From an uncultured Acetatifactor sp. (lineage in GTDB: Bacteria > Bacillota > Clostridia > Lachnospirales > Lachnospiraceae), in the NCBI GenBank assembly GCA_910585615.1, contig CAJUFO010000008.1, positions 1 through 64,000 of the forward strand: a DNA stretch of 64,000 nt, given 5' to 3'. Position numbers and translations under genes: made by a program. Under the pieces are notes generated by a model. It was not told the origin of the DNA. It saw only the letters and a list, made by a program, of their open reading frames with translations, and made no database searches. Within the stretch, counting starts at the first letter, position 1; every line of letters begins with the position of its first letter. Positions 8,324 through 16,586 of the stretch are shown piece by piece.

Positions 8324-9403
8324 TCAATCAAAAAATACGGGCTTCCCGCTCTTGCCGGATTCATAGATTGCCTCCAGAATCTGGGTCACGACCATGGCCT
8401 GCCTAGGCTCCACGGTCAGGGGCTCGCCGTTCACGATGGCATTGTAGAACACCCTCTGCTCCACGTCCTCGGGCGCTTCCGAAATCCCGTCATAGAACGC
8501 TGCTCCGCCGGCTGCCAGGGCGGGCTTCTCCACACACTGTTTGCCATACTTGACGCTGTTGATGCGAAGGCCGTCCAGCATGTCGGCCCCTGCCTTGGTG
8601 CCGCACAGGGAGGTCTTGGCCTCATTGGTGTCCAGGCTGTTCAGCGCCCAGGAGGACTCCAGGACGATGGTGGCGCCATTCTTCATCTTGATGAAGCCGA
8701 AGGCGGAATCCTCTACGGTATAGATCTCCGGATCCCAGTCGCCCCAGGCATTGCCGGTATCGCCCTTCTGGTCCGCAAGCTTGCGGTACACGGAGCCCAC
8801 CACCATCTCAGGCTCATAGTTCTCCATCATCCACAGGGTCAAATCCAGCGCATGGGTGCCGATGTCAATCAACGGCCCGCCGCCCTGCTTCTCCGCATCC
8901 AGGAACACGCCCCAGGTGGGAACGGCTCTCCTGCGGATGGCATGGGCCTTGGCATAGTAGATTTCTCCCAGGTCACCGTTCTGGATCGCTTTCTTCAGGT
9001 AAGCAGAGTCCCCGCGATAGCGGCTCTGATAGCCGATGGTAAGGACTTTGCCGGTGCGCTCGGCGGTCTCCACCATCTGCCTGGCCTCGGCGTAGGTCTT
9101 GGCCATGGGCTTCTCGCACATGACGTTCTTCCCCGCTTCCATGGCGGCGATGCTCACGGGGGCATGTACGCTGTTGGGGGTCAGCACGTACACGGCCTCG
9201 ATGTCTTCCTTCAGCAGGTCATTGTAATCGGTGTACACCTTGGAGTCCTCTGTGCCGTACTCCTCCTTGGCCTTCTGGGCCCTTTCCTCAATCAGGTCGC
9301 AGAACGCCACGAACTCGAAGTTCCCGTTCCGCTTCATTGCGGGGAGATGCTTTCCGTTGGCGATCCCGCCGCAGCCTACGATTCCTACTCTTAATTTCCT
9401 CAT
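8324..9403 (-). CDS. Gfo/Idh/MocA family NAD(P)-dependent sugar dehydrogenase
   Basis: A 359-residue oxidoreductase. The Rossmann motif VGIVGCGGIANGKHLP opens the protein; the catalytic lysine is in CEKPMAK (about residue 96), and the conserved His is in DIGTHALDL (about residue 183). Relatives oxidise or reduce ring hydroxyls of sugars, inositols and glycosides. The start is chosen at 9403 because AAGGAGG lies 8 bases upstream; upstream codons to 9565 read as non-conserved GC-rich sequence. It is flanked on both sides by TIM-barrel isomerases, which suggests a redox-then-isomerise route. A specific substrate cannot be assigned. Confidence 0.85.
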   Translation of the reverse strand: MRKLRVGIVGCGGIANGKHLPAMKRNGNFEFVAFCDLIEERAQKAKEEYGTEDSKVYTDYNDLLKEDIEAVYVLTPNSVHAPVSIAAMEAGKNVMCEKPMAKTYAEARQMVETAERTGKVLTIGYQSRYRGDSAYLKKAIQNGDLGEIYYAKAHAIRRRAVPTWGVFLDAEKQGGGPLIDIGTHALDLTLWMMENYEPEMVVGSVYRKLADQKGDTGNAWGDWDPEIYTVEDSAFGFIKMKNGATIVLESSWALNSLDTNEAKTSLCGTKAGADMLDGLRINSVKYGKQCVEKPALAAGGAAFYDGISEAPEDVEQRVFYNAIVNGEPLTVEPRQAMVVTQILEAIYESGKSGKPVFFD

Positions 9404-9589
9404 GCTCTTAAGTCCTCCTTGTTTTATGCTCCGCGCCTGTTCCTGCCCGTTCTGCATCCGAGCAGGCAGGCGCTTCCTCTCTGCCTTCTGCCGTATCTGT
9501 CCCGGCCTTTTTGCAAGGCATCCGGCCTTCCCGGTTCTGACGGCGGTAAGTTCTGCCCCGACCAAACCGGATTCCTGGGGCCGATTCCC

Positions 9590-10357
9590 TTATGCGTCCA
9601 GAATCCCCTTCAGATACGCCGCGCTCTTTGCCATGTTCTCCATAGGCTCCCCGTAAGGGTGGTCGTCCTGCTCCACCACCAGCCACTTCGTGCCGCATTC
9701 TTCGGCTTTCCTGACGATGGCGGCATTGTCCTGCTCGCCTTCTCCCAGGGCGTATTGCTCCACTTCCCCGCCGTTCCTACGGAAATCCTTCATATGCACC
9801 ACGGGGCAGCGGCCCTTGTACTTCTCCAGATAGGCCACCGGATCCACCCCGCCCACGTTCACCCAGCAGGTGTCCTGCTCTGTCTGCAGCCACCTGGCAT
9901 CCACCGCCCCGAACAGCTCGTCCAGAAAATAGGTGCCCTTGTCCGTCTTTCCGAACTCGAAGTCATGATTGTGGTACATCAACACGATTCCATGCGCCTC
10001 GCAGCAGGCCGCCAGCTTCTCGATGAACCGGCAGGTCTCCTGGAACCTGGCGCCGCCGTAGTGGCATTCCATGGGCATGCCGGGAATCCCGATGTATTTA
10101 CAGCCTATGGTCTCATAGGCCTTTACCATACCCCCCATGTCCTCCTGAAAGGGCTCCAGCCCCACATGGGCGCTGATACCTATAAGTCCCGCTTCCGCCA
10201 GGCAGTCCCGCACCGTCTCCGGGCTTAAGCCATACAATCCTGCCAGCTCCACGCCCTCATAACCGCATTCCCTCAGAGCCTTCATGGTCCCTGCAAAGTC
10301 CTTTTCCGCCGCCTCCCGCACGGAATATACCTGTGCGGCGATCCCCATCTTTTCCAT
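9590..10357 (-). CDS. sugar phosphate isomerase/epimerase-like TIM-barrel protein
   Basis: A 255-residue TIM barrel of the same fold as its cluster neighbours but of a different subgroup. Characteristic segments are LMYHNHDFEF (about residue 130), QTEQDTCWVNVGGVDP (about 165), PVVHMKDF (about 191) and WLVVEQDDH near the end, which supply metal and substrate ligands in this family. The start is uncertain: ATG 10357 has GGTGA about 9 bases upstream, and an in-frame TTG at 10366 is also possible. It follows the dehydrogenase gene at 10387-11439 by about 30 bases, so the two are likely co-translated. A roughly 190-base spacer, in which I see nothing, separates it from the next gene. Confidence 0.8.
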   Translation of the reverse strand: MEKMGIAAQVYSVREAAEKDFAGTMKALRECGYEGVELAGLYGLSPETVRDCLAEAGLIGISAHVGLEPFQEDMGGMVKAYETIGCKYIGIPGMPMECHYGGARFQETCRFIEKLAACCEAHGIVLMYHNHDFEFGKTDKGTYFLDELFGAVDARWLQTEQDTCWVNVGGVDPVAYLEKYKGRCPVVHMKDFRRNGGEVEQYALGEGEQDNAAIVRKAEECGTKWLVVEQDDHPYGEPMENMAKSAAYLKGILDA

Positions 10358-10386
10358 CTGAATCAATCACCATGCCTTTCCCGCTC

Positions 10387-11439
10387 TTATATGGCCTCTT
10401 TGACGATTTCCCCGGTCTCCGCCGATTTATGGATTGCCTCCATCAGCTTCATGACCCGCATCACCTCCGGCAGGCGGATCAGGCTCTCCTCCCTGCCCTC
10501 CATGACGGCCATCACATTATAATAAAAGTCCCGCACATCGCTCTTGACCTTGGGCAGCTCCTCGGTGAAGATGCTGTCATCCCTCCTGGGGGCCATGGTC
10601 TTGGTCAGGCCCGCGGCGGTGATCACAGGGGCCACGTCCTTCTCGTCCACGCCGGAGGCCCGCACAATTTTCCCGTTCAGGGCCCAGTCCTCGATGACGG
10701 CCGTGCCGTCCGCCCCCATCACGTACCACCTGGGAAGGGAGACAAAATTGCTGGTGCCCACCTCTACCAAAGCGGTGACGCCGTTCTCAAAGGCAATCTC
10801 CGTATAGAAGCCGTCGTCCACAAGTTGGTTGGTCACATGGGTCTCCACCCCGTATACGCTCTTTATGGGCACATGGGCGAACATCTGCAGCAGCTGATCC
10901 AAGAGGTGCACGCCCCAGTCCAGGATCATGCCGCCGCCATGTTCCTTCTCCTGCCTCCAGTCTCCGGGGATGCCCCTGGAGCCGTGTACCCTGGATTCGA
11001 TACGGAACAGCTCGCCCAGCTTCCCCTCCTCCAGTATCTTCTTCACCGTCAGGTAATCTTCGTCCCAGCGTCTGTTCTGATGGACCGTGAGGAAACGTCC
11101 TGTCCGCTCCGACGCGTCTATCATCTCCTGGAGATCCGCGGAGCTTAAGGTGATGGGCTTCTCGCTAATCACGTTCTTCCCGGCCTCCATGGCGGCAATC
11201 GCCACGGGCTTATGTACATCGTTGGGCGTGGCAATCAGCACCAGGTCCGTCTGCGGATCCGCCAGCAGGTCTTCCAGGCTGCCGTACACATGGAGCCCCT
11301 TCTCCCGGGCGGCATAGTCACGCCTCTCCTCCTTGATGTCCCAGATGCCGGCAATCTCCAGGCCCTCAATGGTCTGAATCTCATCATAATGCCAGCCCGC
11401 CATCCCTCCAAAGCCTACGATGGCCATTTTATGCTTCAT
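10387..11439 (-). CDS. Gfo/Idh/MocA family NAD(P)-dependent sugar dehydrogenase
   Basis: A 350-residue oxidoreductase, second of two in the cluster. The nucleotide-binding motif is AIVGFGGMAGWHYD at the N-terminus, the catalytic lysine motif is SEKPITLS (about residue 91), and the substrate-domain His is in DWGVHLLDQLL (about residue 174). It clearly differs in sequence from the dehydrogenase at 8324-9403, so it is not a recent duplicate. The ATG at 11439 has AGGAGG 8 bases upstream. The 200-base gap before the preceding gene holds one copy of the dispersed structured repeat. Confidence 0.85.
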   Translation of the reverse strand: MKHKMAIVGFGGMAGWHYDEIQTIEGLEIAGIWDIKEERRDYAAREKGLHVYGSLEDLLADPQTDLVLIATPNDVHKPVAIAAMEAGKNVISEKPITLSSADLQEMIDASERTGRFLTVHQNRRWDEDYLTVKKILEEGKLGELFRIESRVHGSRGIPGDWRQEKEHGGGMILDWGVHLLDQLLQMFAHVPIKSVYGVETHVTNQLVDDGFYTEIAFENGVTALVEVGTSNFVSLPRWYVMGADGTAVIEDWALNGKIVRASGVDEKDVAPVITAAGLTKTMAPRRDDSIFTEELPKVKSDVRDFYYNVMAVMEGREESLIRLPEVMRVMKLMEAIHKSAETGEIVKEAI

Positions 11440-11486
11440 GTTGCTACCTCCTGCCTGTCACGGCATCCTGTCTCTATATAACTTGG

Positions 11487-11640
11487 TGCAAGTCCGGAAG
11501 AATGCCCGCACTTTGGGCATTCTTCCATGTGAGACTGGCTTGCAAAGCGAATTTCATTCGCTTGCGAGCCTAGATTTTCAAGCGCCTTGCCCTTGGCGCT
11601 TTGGGCTGTGTATTTTACAGCCTTAGAAAATCTTCTCACA
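11487..11640 (-). repeat. dispersed structured intergenic repeat, copy A
   Basis: Read on the minus strand, this element starts at the base after the stop codon of the gene at 11641-12612 and ends 47 bases before the next ATG. The outer stem TGTGAGA/TCTCACA encloses two arms. One arm is closed by AGATTTTC/GAAAATCT and carries two small hairpins (AAGCGCC/GGCGCTT and GGCTGT/ACAGCC). The other is built on GCGAAT/ATTCGC. A separate hairpin GGAAGAATGCCC/GGGCATTCTTCC follows. There is no T-run, so it is not a standard terminator. It is related to copies at 24805, 51157 and 57012. Confidence 0.82.
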
Positions 11641-12612
11641 TTAGGCCCAATACATAGCGCCCCGGTCCTCGTATATCAATACATTCTTCAGGAAGCTGAT
11701 TGCCTTCTCCAGCCCCTCCCTGCCGGACATGAGGCCGTCCTCGTGCTCGATGCTGATGGCGTAGTCATAGCCTGCCATGCGCAGCTCGGAGACGATGTTC
11801 CTCCAGTACTCCTCGCCGTTGCCATAGCCCACCGTGCGGAAGATCCAGGACCTCTCCAGCTCCTCCCCGTAATGGGTGGTGTCCAGCACGCCGTTAACGG
11901 CAGTGTTCCTGGAATCCACCTTGGTATCCTTGGCATGGAAATGGAAGATGGCGCCCTCCTTTCCAAGCTCCCGGATGGCAGTGCAGGGATCCATCCCCTG
12001 CCAAATCAGATGGCTGGGATCGAAGTTCGCGCCGATTTCGGGCCCTACCTCCCTGCGAATCCGCAACATGGTCCTGGTATTGTAGACACAGAAGCCGGGA
12101 TGCAGCTCAAAGGCGATCTTCGACACCCCATGGGCCTTGGCGAACTCCACCTTCTTCTTCCAGTAGGGAACCAGCACCTCGTTCCACTGGTACTCCAGAA
12201 TCTGGCTGAAGTCATCCGGCCAAGGGCAGGTGACCCAGTTGGGCGTCCTGTCCTCTTTGCTGCCGCCGGGGCATCCCGAGAAAGTGTTCACCACGGGCAC
12301 ATGCAGCTTCTCCGCCAGCAGTATGGCGTTGTCGAAATCCCTCTCGAAGCTCTCCGCCACGGCCGGATCCGGATGCACCATGTTGCCGTGGCTGCTCAGG
12401 GCGCTGATCTCCAGATGGTATTTGTCCAGCGTCTCCGTGAACTTCTCCCGCTTCCCCTCGTCGGCCAGAAGCTCCGCAGCGTCGCAGTGGGCCTTGCCGG
12501 GGAAGCCGCCGCAGCCGATCTCCACCATCTGCACGCCCCTCTCCGCCAGGAACTTACACGCCTGGTCAAAGGGCAGGTCTCCCAGCGCTACCGTCAATGT
12601 TCCTAATTTCAT
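11641..12612 (-). CDS. sugar phosphate isomerase/epimerase-like TIM-barrel protein
   Basis: A 323-residue TIM barrel, longer than the other two in the cluster and closest in feel to IolE/IolH-like proteins that accompany Gfo/Idh/MocA dehydrogenases. Ligand motifs visible are FELHPGF (about residue 174), ANFDPSHLIWQG (about 200), FHFHAKD (about 232) and ISIEHEDGL (about 286). It is the first gene of the cluster; the start at 12612 is set by GGAGGAG 6 bases upstream. A terminator upstream separates it from the AraC gene, so it probably has its own, possibly AraC-activated, promoter. The substrate is unknown. Confidence 0.83.
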   Translation of the reverse strand: MKLGTLTVALGDLPFDQACKFLAERGVQMVEIGCGGFPGKAHCDAAELLADEGKREKFTETLDKYHLEISALSSHGNMVHPDPAVAESFERDFDNAILLAEKLHVPVVNTFSGCPGGSKEDRTPNWVTCPWPDDFSQILEYQWNEVLVPYWKKKVEFAKAHGVSKIAFELHPGFCVYNTRTMLRIRREVGPEIGANFDPSHLIWQGMDPCTAIRELGKEGAIFHFHAKDTKVDSRNTAVNGVLDTTHYGEELERSWIFRTVGYGNGEEYWRNIVSELRMAGYDYAISIEHEDGLMSGREGLEKAISFLKNVLIYEDRGAMYWA

Positions 12613-12678
12613 GATATCTCCTCCGTTTCCTTTATGCATTCTACCGAGGAATGCGATTTCTCATTTTAATCTGATTAT

Positions 12679-12717
12679 AAAAAAAGACAGCAGAAGAAGA
12701 AAGATTCTTTCTGCTGT
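12679..12717 (-). terminator. terminator after the AraC-family gene
   Basis: On the minus strand the stem ACAGCAGAA/TTCTGCTGT (12709-12717 and 12687-12695) is followed by CTTTTTTT. It lies 22 bases past the AraC stop codon and before the sugar cluster. Confidence 0.85.
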
Positions 12718-12738
12718 TTATACATACGATTCTGCTGT

Positions 12739-13563
12739 TTATTTTTTCAGGATCTCCGAGGGTGCACAGCCGTAATACCGTCTGAACTGCCGCCCGAAAT
12801 GGTTGTAGTCCGTGAACCCCACGCTGTCCGCAATCTCCACCACCGTGCCCTCCTTCCTCTTGAGCAGGTTCATGGCCTTCTTCATGCGGACCTCGTTCAT
12901 ATATTGGAGCGGCGGCATTCCCATGCTCTCCTTGAACAGATGGTTGAACCTGTCCTCGCTTAAGTGGATGATGTCTGCCAGCTCCCTGTTGCTGATCTGC
13001 TTGGTGTAGTTGGACTGGATGTAGTCCAGCACGGTGTTGAGTCTCTCCAAGCGTCTCTTTCTGCTATCGCTCTCCCGTTCCGTGAGCACCTCCGCGGCGT
13101 ATTCCCGGGCCAGGTGGACGATTAGGTGGAGCAGCTCCCCCTTGCAGATCAGGCGGTAACCAATCCTCTGCTCGCTGTATTCCTTCTGGATGGCGGACAT
13201 GATGGCGTCTATGGTCTCGTCCCGCTCCACCAGGGACTGGAAGATTACGTTCTTGTCTGCCAGCTCCTTGTAGAAATCCCCCATGTCGAATATGATGACC
13301 AGCACCCGCATGTGGGTCCCGTCGCAGTAGCCCGCATGGAGCTCATTGCTGTTGACCACCACCAGGTTCCCCTCCCCGGCCAGAATCTCCCTCTGCCCCA
13401 GCCGCAGGGTGGTCTTCCCCTCCAGCACGTAGTGGAGCTCAATATGCTCATGCCAATGCTGGGTGAAGTACCAGACCTTCTTGCCCACATCGTTGACGAA
13501 CATCTGCACCGGAAACTCCGAGTCGCTGATAATCTTCTGTTCATACAATTCCAAAGACTGCAT
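12739..13563 (-). CDS. AraC-family transcriptional regulator
   Basis: A 274-residue regulator with an N-terminal cupin sensing domain (HEHIELHYVLEGKTTLRLGQ, residues about 37-56) and a C-terminal pair of helix-turn-helix motifs. The second is marked by EIADSVGFTDYNHFGRQFRR and the family ending YYGCAPSEI. Such proteins bind a small ligand, often a sugar, and activate adjacent catabolic genes. It lies just upstream of the isomerase/dehydrogenase cluster in the same orientation, so it is the natural candidate regulator of that cluster; this is inference from position. The start at 13563 has GGGGAGA 6 bases upstream. Confidence 0.9.
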   Translation of the reverse strand: MQSLELYEQKIISDSEFPVQMFVNDVGKKVWYFTQHWHEHIELHYVLEGKTTLRLGQREILAGEGNLVVVNSNELHAGYCDGTHMRVLVIIFDMGDFYKELADKNVIFQSLVERDETIDAIMSAIQKEYSEQRIGYRLICKGELLHLIVHLAREYAAEVLTERESDSRKRRLERLNTVLDYIQSNYTKQISNRELADIIHLSEDRFNHLFKESMGMPPLQYMNEVRMKKAMNLLKRKEGTVVEIADSVGFTDYNHFGRQFRRYYGCAPSEILKK

Positions 13564-13723
13564 AAATCTCCCCTTTTATTCCCGCCCCAATTCAATCCTC
13601 AAAAATCCCCTTTCCACGCTGCTTCCTCACATGGAAGTTAGTTATATTATATTACAAATCCGGGATTATTGCAAAGCTTTCCGGTAACGCGAAGAAATGC
13701 GGACGGAAAAGCAGCGCATCCGG

Positions 13724-16507
13724 TCACCGCGGCGGCTCCGCGCAAAAGGCCGATACCCGAACCCCGCCATGGGAAAAGTCTACCGTAATCGCGCCATACC
13801 GCGCCGTCTGGGCAATCACGGTGCCGGATTCCTCCAGCCGCTCCAGCAGCTCGGCATGGGGATGGCCGTAGCGGTTGTTCCTGCCGCTTGATATTACGGT
13901 GAGTCTGGGCGAAAGACGCTCCAGCAGCTCCTTTGGCGTGGAATTCTTCGACCCGTGATGGGCGGCTTTTAAAACGCTGATATCCCTGATATCCTTGGCA
14001 TCCAGCTCCTTCTGCAGGGCCGCCTCCCCCTCGTTCTGCACGTCCCCGGTCAGGAGCAGCGTCCATTCTGGCGCCTTCCCCTCCCTGCCCTGGACATCCC
14101 CGGCGCTTTCCCAAAACTCCACATAGAAGCATTCCGAGTAGGCATTGACATCCTCCGTGCCAAGGCCCTCGCCGGGGTGGAGGCAGGTGAAGTCCGCGCT
14201 GCCGCAGCCAAAGCTCATCCCGGCCCTGAGATACCCTACAGGCACAGGGCTGGCCTGGGAGGCCTGCTCCGCAGCAGCAGCCAGTTCTCCCAACTGCTCC
14301 TGTCTGGCATCCTCCCGAATAGCGGGAAGCAGCAGCTGACCTACGGTGATATTGTTCTCACCGCCCATCTCAAACAGCTCCACTGCGCCGTTCACATGAT
14401 CCGCATCCGGGTGGGACAGGAAGACGGCATCGATATTCCGTATCCCCTCATGCTTCAGATAGGGAATCAGCAGATACTTCCCTACGCCGCTGCGGCTGCT
14501 GCTGCCGCAGTCGAAGAGGAAGTTCTCCCCGGAGGCCGTCCGCACCAGGATGCAGTCCCCCTGTCCCACGTCCAGGAATGTGACGCTGTTTTCCGGAGCC
14601 GGGCGGAGGGCAAAGAGCAGGACGGCCGCCGCCAGGGCGCAAGGCTCCACAGGCCATCTCTTCATCCTCCCGGACATCCCGCCTGCCCTGCCCACCACAG
14701 CACCATCCGGCTCCTGTAGGCATGCCTTTTTCCGGTTCCCCACCGTCCCCGGCACGCCATCCATCCGGTTCCCCGCCATCCCCGGCCTGCTCTCTATCCG
14801 GTTTCCTGCTATCCCCGGCACGCCATCCATCCGGCTTCCCGCCATCCCCGGCCTGCCATCCTCCTTCCGCCGTCCCCACTCCACAGTCAGCCCCATGCGC
14901 TCCGCCTCCTCCTTCCGCTTCCTATGTCCCCTCACCAGAACCACCCCCGCCAGCAGCAGGTAATAAACCACAATCTGCCACACCCTCGGGCAGCCGGGAT
15001 TCCAGGTGTGGAAGGGCAGCCTGTCAAAGCAGCCGCAGACAAATTCATAGGATTGCAGGATAATATAATCGATACCGCCCAGTACGCCCAGCCCCGGCAC
15101 CAGCATGGCCAGCAGCCCCGTAATCATCATGGGCTTCATCAGAGGTAAGACAAAGAGATTCAAGAACACAGAATACACCGGAACCTCATAGTAGAACCAC
15201 AGCTGGATGGGCAGCGTGGTCAGGGTGATGGACAGGCTGGCCATGGCGGACTGAAACAACCCTCTCCCCAGCCCCCGGCAGCCCTCCCCCAGCGCCGCGC
15301 CTATCTCCCCTGCAAGCCCCTGCACTTCAAGGGGGTGCCCCTGCGCCCCGAGGGATTTCCCCTGCGTCCCAAGGGGGCGCTTCTGCACCTCGAGGGATTT
15401 CCCCTGTACCTTAAAGGGATTCCCCTGTACCTTAAGAGGATTCCCCCGCATCCCAAGGAGCTGACTGTGCATCCGTTCCACCAGGCTCCCACCGGTCGCC
15501 TTCCAGCCCTTCCCAGCAGGCTTCGAAGGCTTCCGCCCGGGCGAAGGCGCCAGCACAGGGCTCACCACGCCCAGGCCCAGCACGGAGGAGAAGGAGAGCA
15601 GGAATCCGCTGCTTTGCAGGTAGTACGGATTCCACGCCACCATCACCGCCCCCATGACTCCCAAAGCCGTCAGCATGTCATATGTCCGGCCCGCCACTTC
15701 CCCGAACATCCGGATCAGGTACATCCCGATGGCCCGGCAGGCGGACACGCTGAATCCCGTCATGCCGCCATACAAAAGCAGCAGCACGCTGCCTCCCACA
15801 GCCGCCGGGCAGATGGGCAGGCCAATCCTGCGCAGCAGCCTGTAGACAGTCATGCCGATGATGGTGATGTGCAGAGAGGAGATGGACAGGATGTGCAGGA
15901 TGCCGTTCCTCTTGTACAGATCCTTCAGCTCGCTGTCCAAGTCCTTCTTGTCCCCCAAAAGCAAAGCGCTCATCACAGCCGCCTCCTTCCCCGGGAAAAT
16001 CCGGTACAGCCGCTCCTTCAGCAGACATTTCAGTTCATACAGGCCGTTGCGCACAGGCCACCAATCCTCCCCGCACGCCTTCATCTGTGCCTTCCGCAGC
16101 TTCCCGCCGATTGAGAGCGTCCTGTAATAGACCGCCGCGTCGAATTCCCCCGGATTGGTGGCATGGGAATAGGGCGCAAAGATACCCTGAACCGCCACTG
16201 TCCTCCCCAGAGGGATGTCCGCCTCCCCCTGCATCTCACATATAAAGTTTTCCGCACATGGAATTCCCTGCCCCGAAACCCCGGCAGACTGCCCGGGGGC
16301 ATTCGAATCATATATGACTACAGATTTTAGATAAATAGATGTCTCATCCTTTTGGTACACCTGTCCCGCAATCAGCAGCTCCTGTGCCGCCTCCAGCTCC
16401 TTCGCGCTCACATAGCCAGGCGGCACATCCTCCGCCCCTCCGGCTCCCAGCCGGAGGGCGGCGATGACTACCAGGAACAGGGCCGCCAGGAACAATGGCC
16501 GTTTCAT
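13724..16507 (-). CDS. comEC: ComEC/Rec2 DNA uptake channel protein
   Basis: A 927-residue ComEC, the membrane channel that carries single-stranded DNA into the cytoplasm during transformation. In order there is a signal-anchor helix, a DUF4131-type extracellular part, the multi-helix competence domain (LSISSLHITIIGMTVYRLL about residue 210), and a C-terminal metallo-beta-lactamase domain (FLDVGQGDC, LSHPDADHVNGAV, KAAHHGSKNSTP). The protein is longer than the usual 700-800 residues because it contains two blocks of short in-frame tandem repeats, annotated separately. The start has AAGGGGG about 9 bases upstream. comEA lies about 7.5 kb away. Full competence cannot be judged from this window. 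Confidence 0.93.
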   Translation of the reverse strand: MKRPLFLAALFLVVIAALRLGAGGAEDVPPGYVSAKELEAAQELLIAGQVYQKDETSIYLKSVVIYDSNAPGQSAGVSGQGIPCAENFICEMQGEADIPLGRTVAVQGIFAPYSHATNPGEFDAAVYYRTLSIGGKLRKAQMKACGEDWWPVRNGLYELKCLLKERLYRIFPGKEAAVMSALLLGDKKDLDSELKDLYKRNGILHILSISSLHITIIGMTVYRLLRRIGLPICPAAVGGSVLLLLYGGMTGFSVSACRAIGMYLIRMFGEVAGRTYDMLTALGVMGAVMVAWNPYYLQSSGFLLSFSSVLGLGVVSPVLAPSPGRKPSKPAGKGWKATGGSLVERMHSQLLGMRGNPLKVQGNPFKVQGKSLEVQKRPLGTQGKSLGAQGHPLEVQGLAGEIGAALGEGCRGLGRGLFQSAMASLSITLTTLPIQLWFYYEVPVYSVFLNLFVLPLMKPMMITGLLAMLVPGLGVLGGIDYIILQSYEFVCGCFDRLPFHTWNPGCPRVWQIVVYYLLLAGVVLVRGHRKRKEEAERMGLTVEWGRRKEDGRPGMAGSRMDGVPGIAGNRIESRPGMAGNRMDGVPGTVGNRKKACLQEPDGAVVGRAGGMSGRMKRWPVEPCALAAAVLLFALRPAPENSVTFLDVGQGDCILVRTASGENFLFDCGSSSRSGVGKYLLIPYLKHEGIRNIDAVFLSHPDADHVNGAVELFEMGGENNITVGQLLLPAIREDARQEQLGELAAAAEQASQASPVPVGYLRAGMSFGCGSADFTCLHPGEGLGTEDVNAYSECFYVEFWESAGDVQGREGKAPEWTLLLTGDVQNEGEAALQKELDAKDIRDISVLKAAHHGSKNSTPKELLERLSPRLTVISSGRNNRYGHPHAELLERLEESGTVIAQTARYGAITVDFSHGGVRVSAFCAEPPR
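14730..14860 (-). repeat. 33-bp in-frame tandem repeat inside comEC
   Basis: About four units of 33 bases encode an 11-residue repeat of the form DGVPGIAGNRI / ESRPGMAGNRM. Units alternate, giving a 66-base higher-order period. It lies in the cytoplasmic linker between the last membrane helix block and the metallo-beta-lactamase domain, so copy-number changes should be tolerated. Confidence 0.85.
15311..15467 (-). repeat. 21-bp in-frame tandem repeat inside comEC
   Basis: About seven units of 21 bases (from 15321: 15321-15341, 15342-15362 and so on) encode a heptapeptide repeat of the form QGNPLKV, QGKSLEV, QGHPLEV. The array lies in a loop between membrane segments of the competence domain. 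The frame is kept throughout. Confidence 0.88.
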
Positions 16508-16586
16508 GGATTGATTCCCCCTTATACCCCGTCAAAATCCTCTCTGTCCATACAACTCCCGTCCGTGCATTTTCTGCCCGGCAGCT

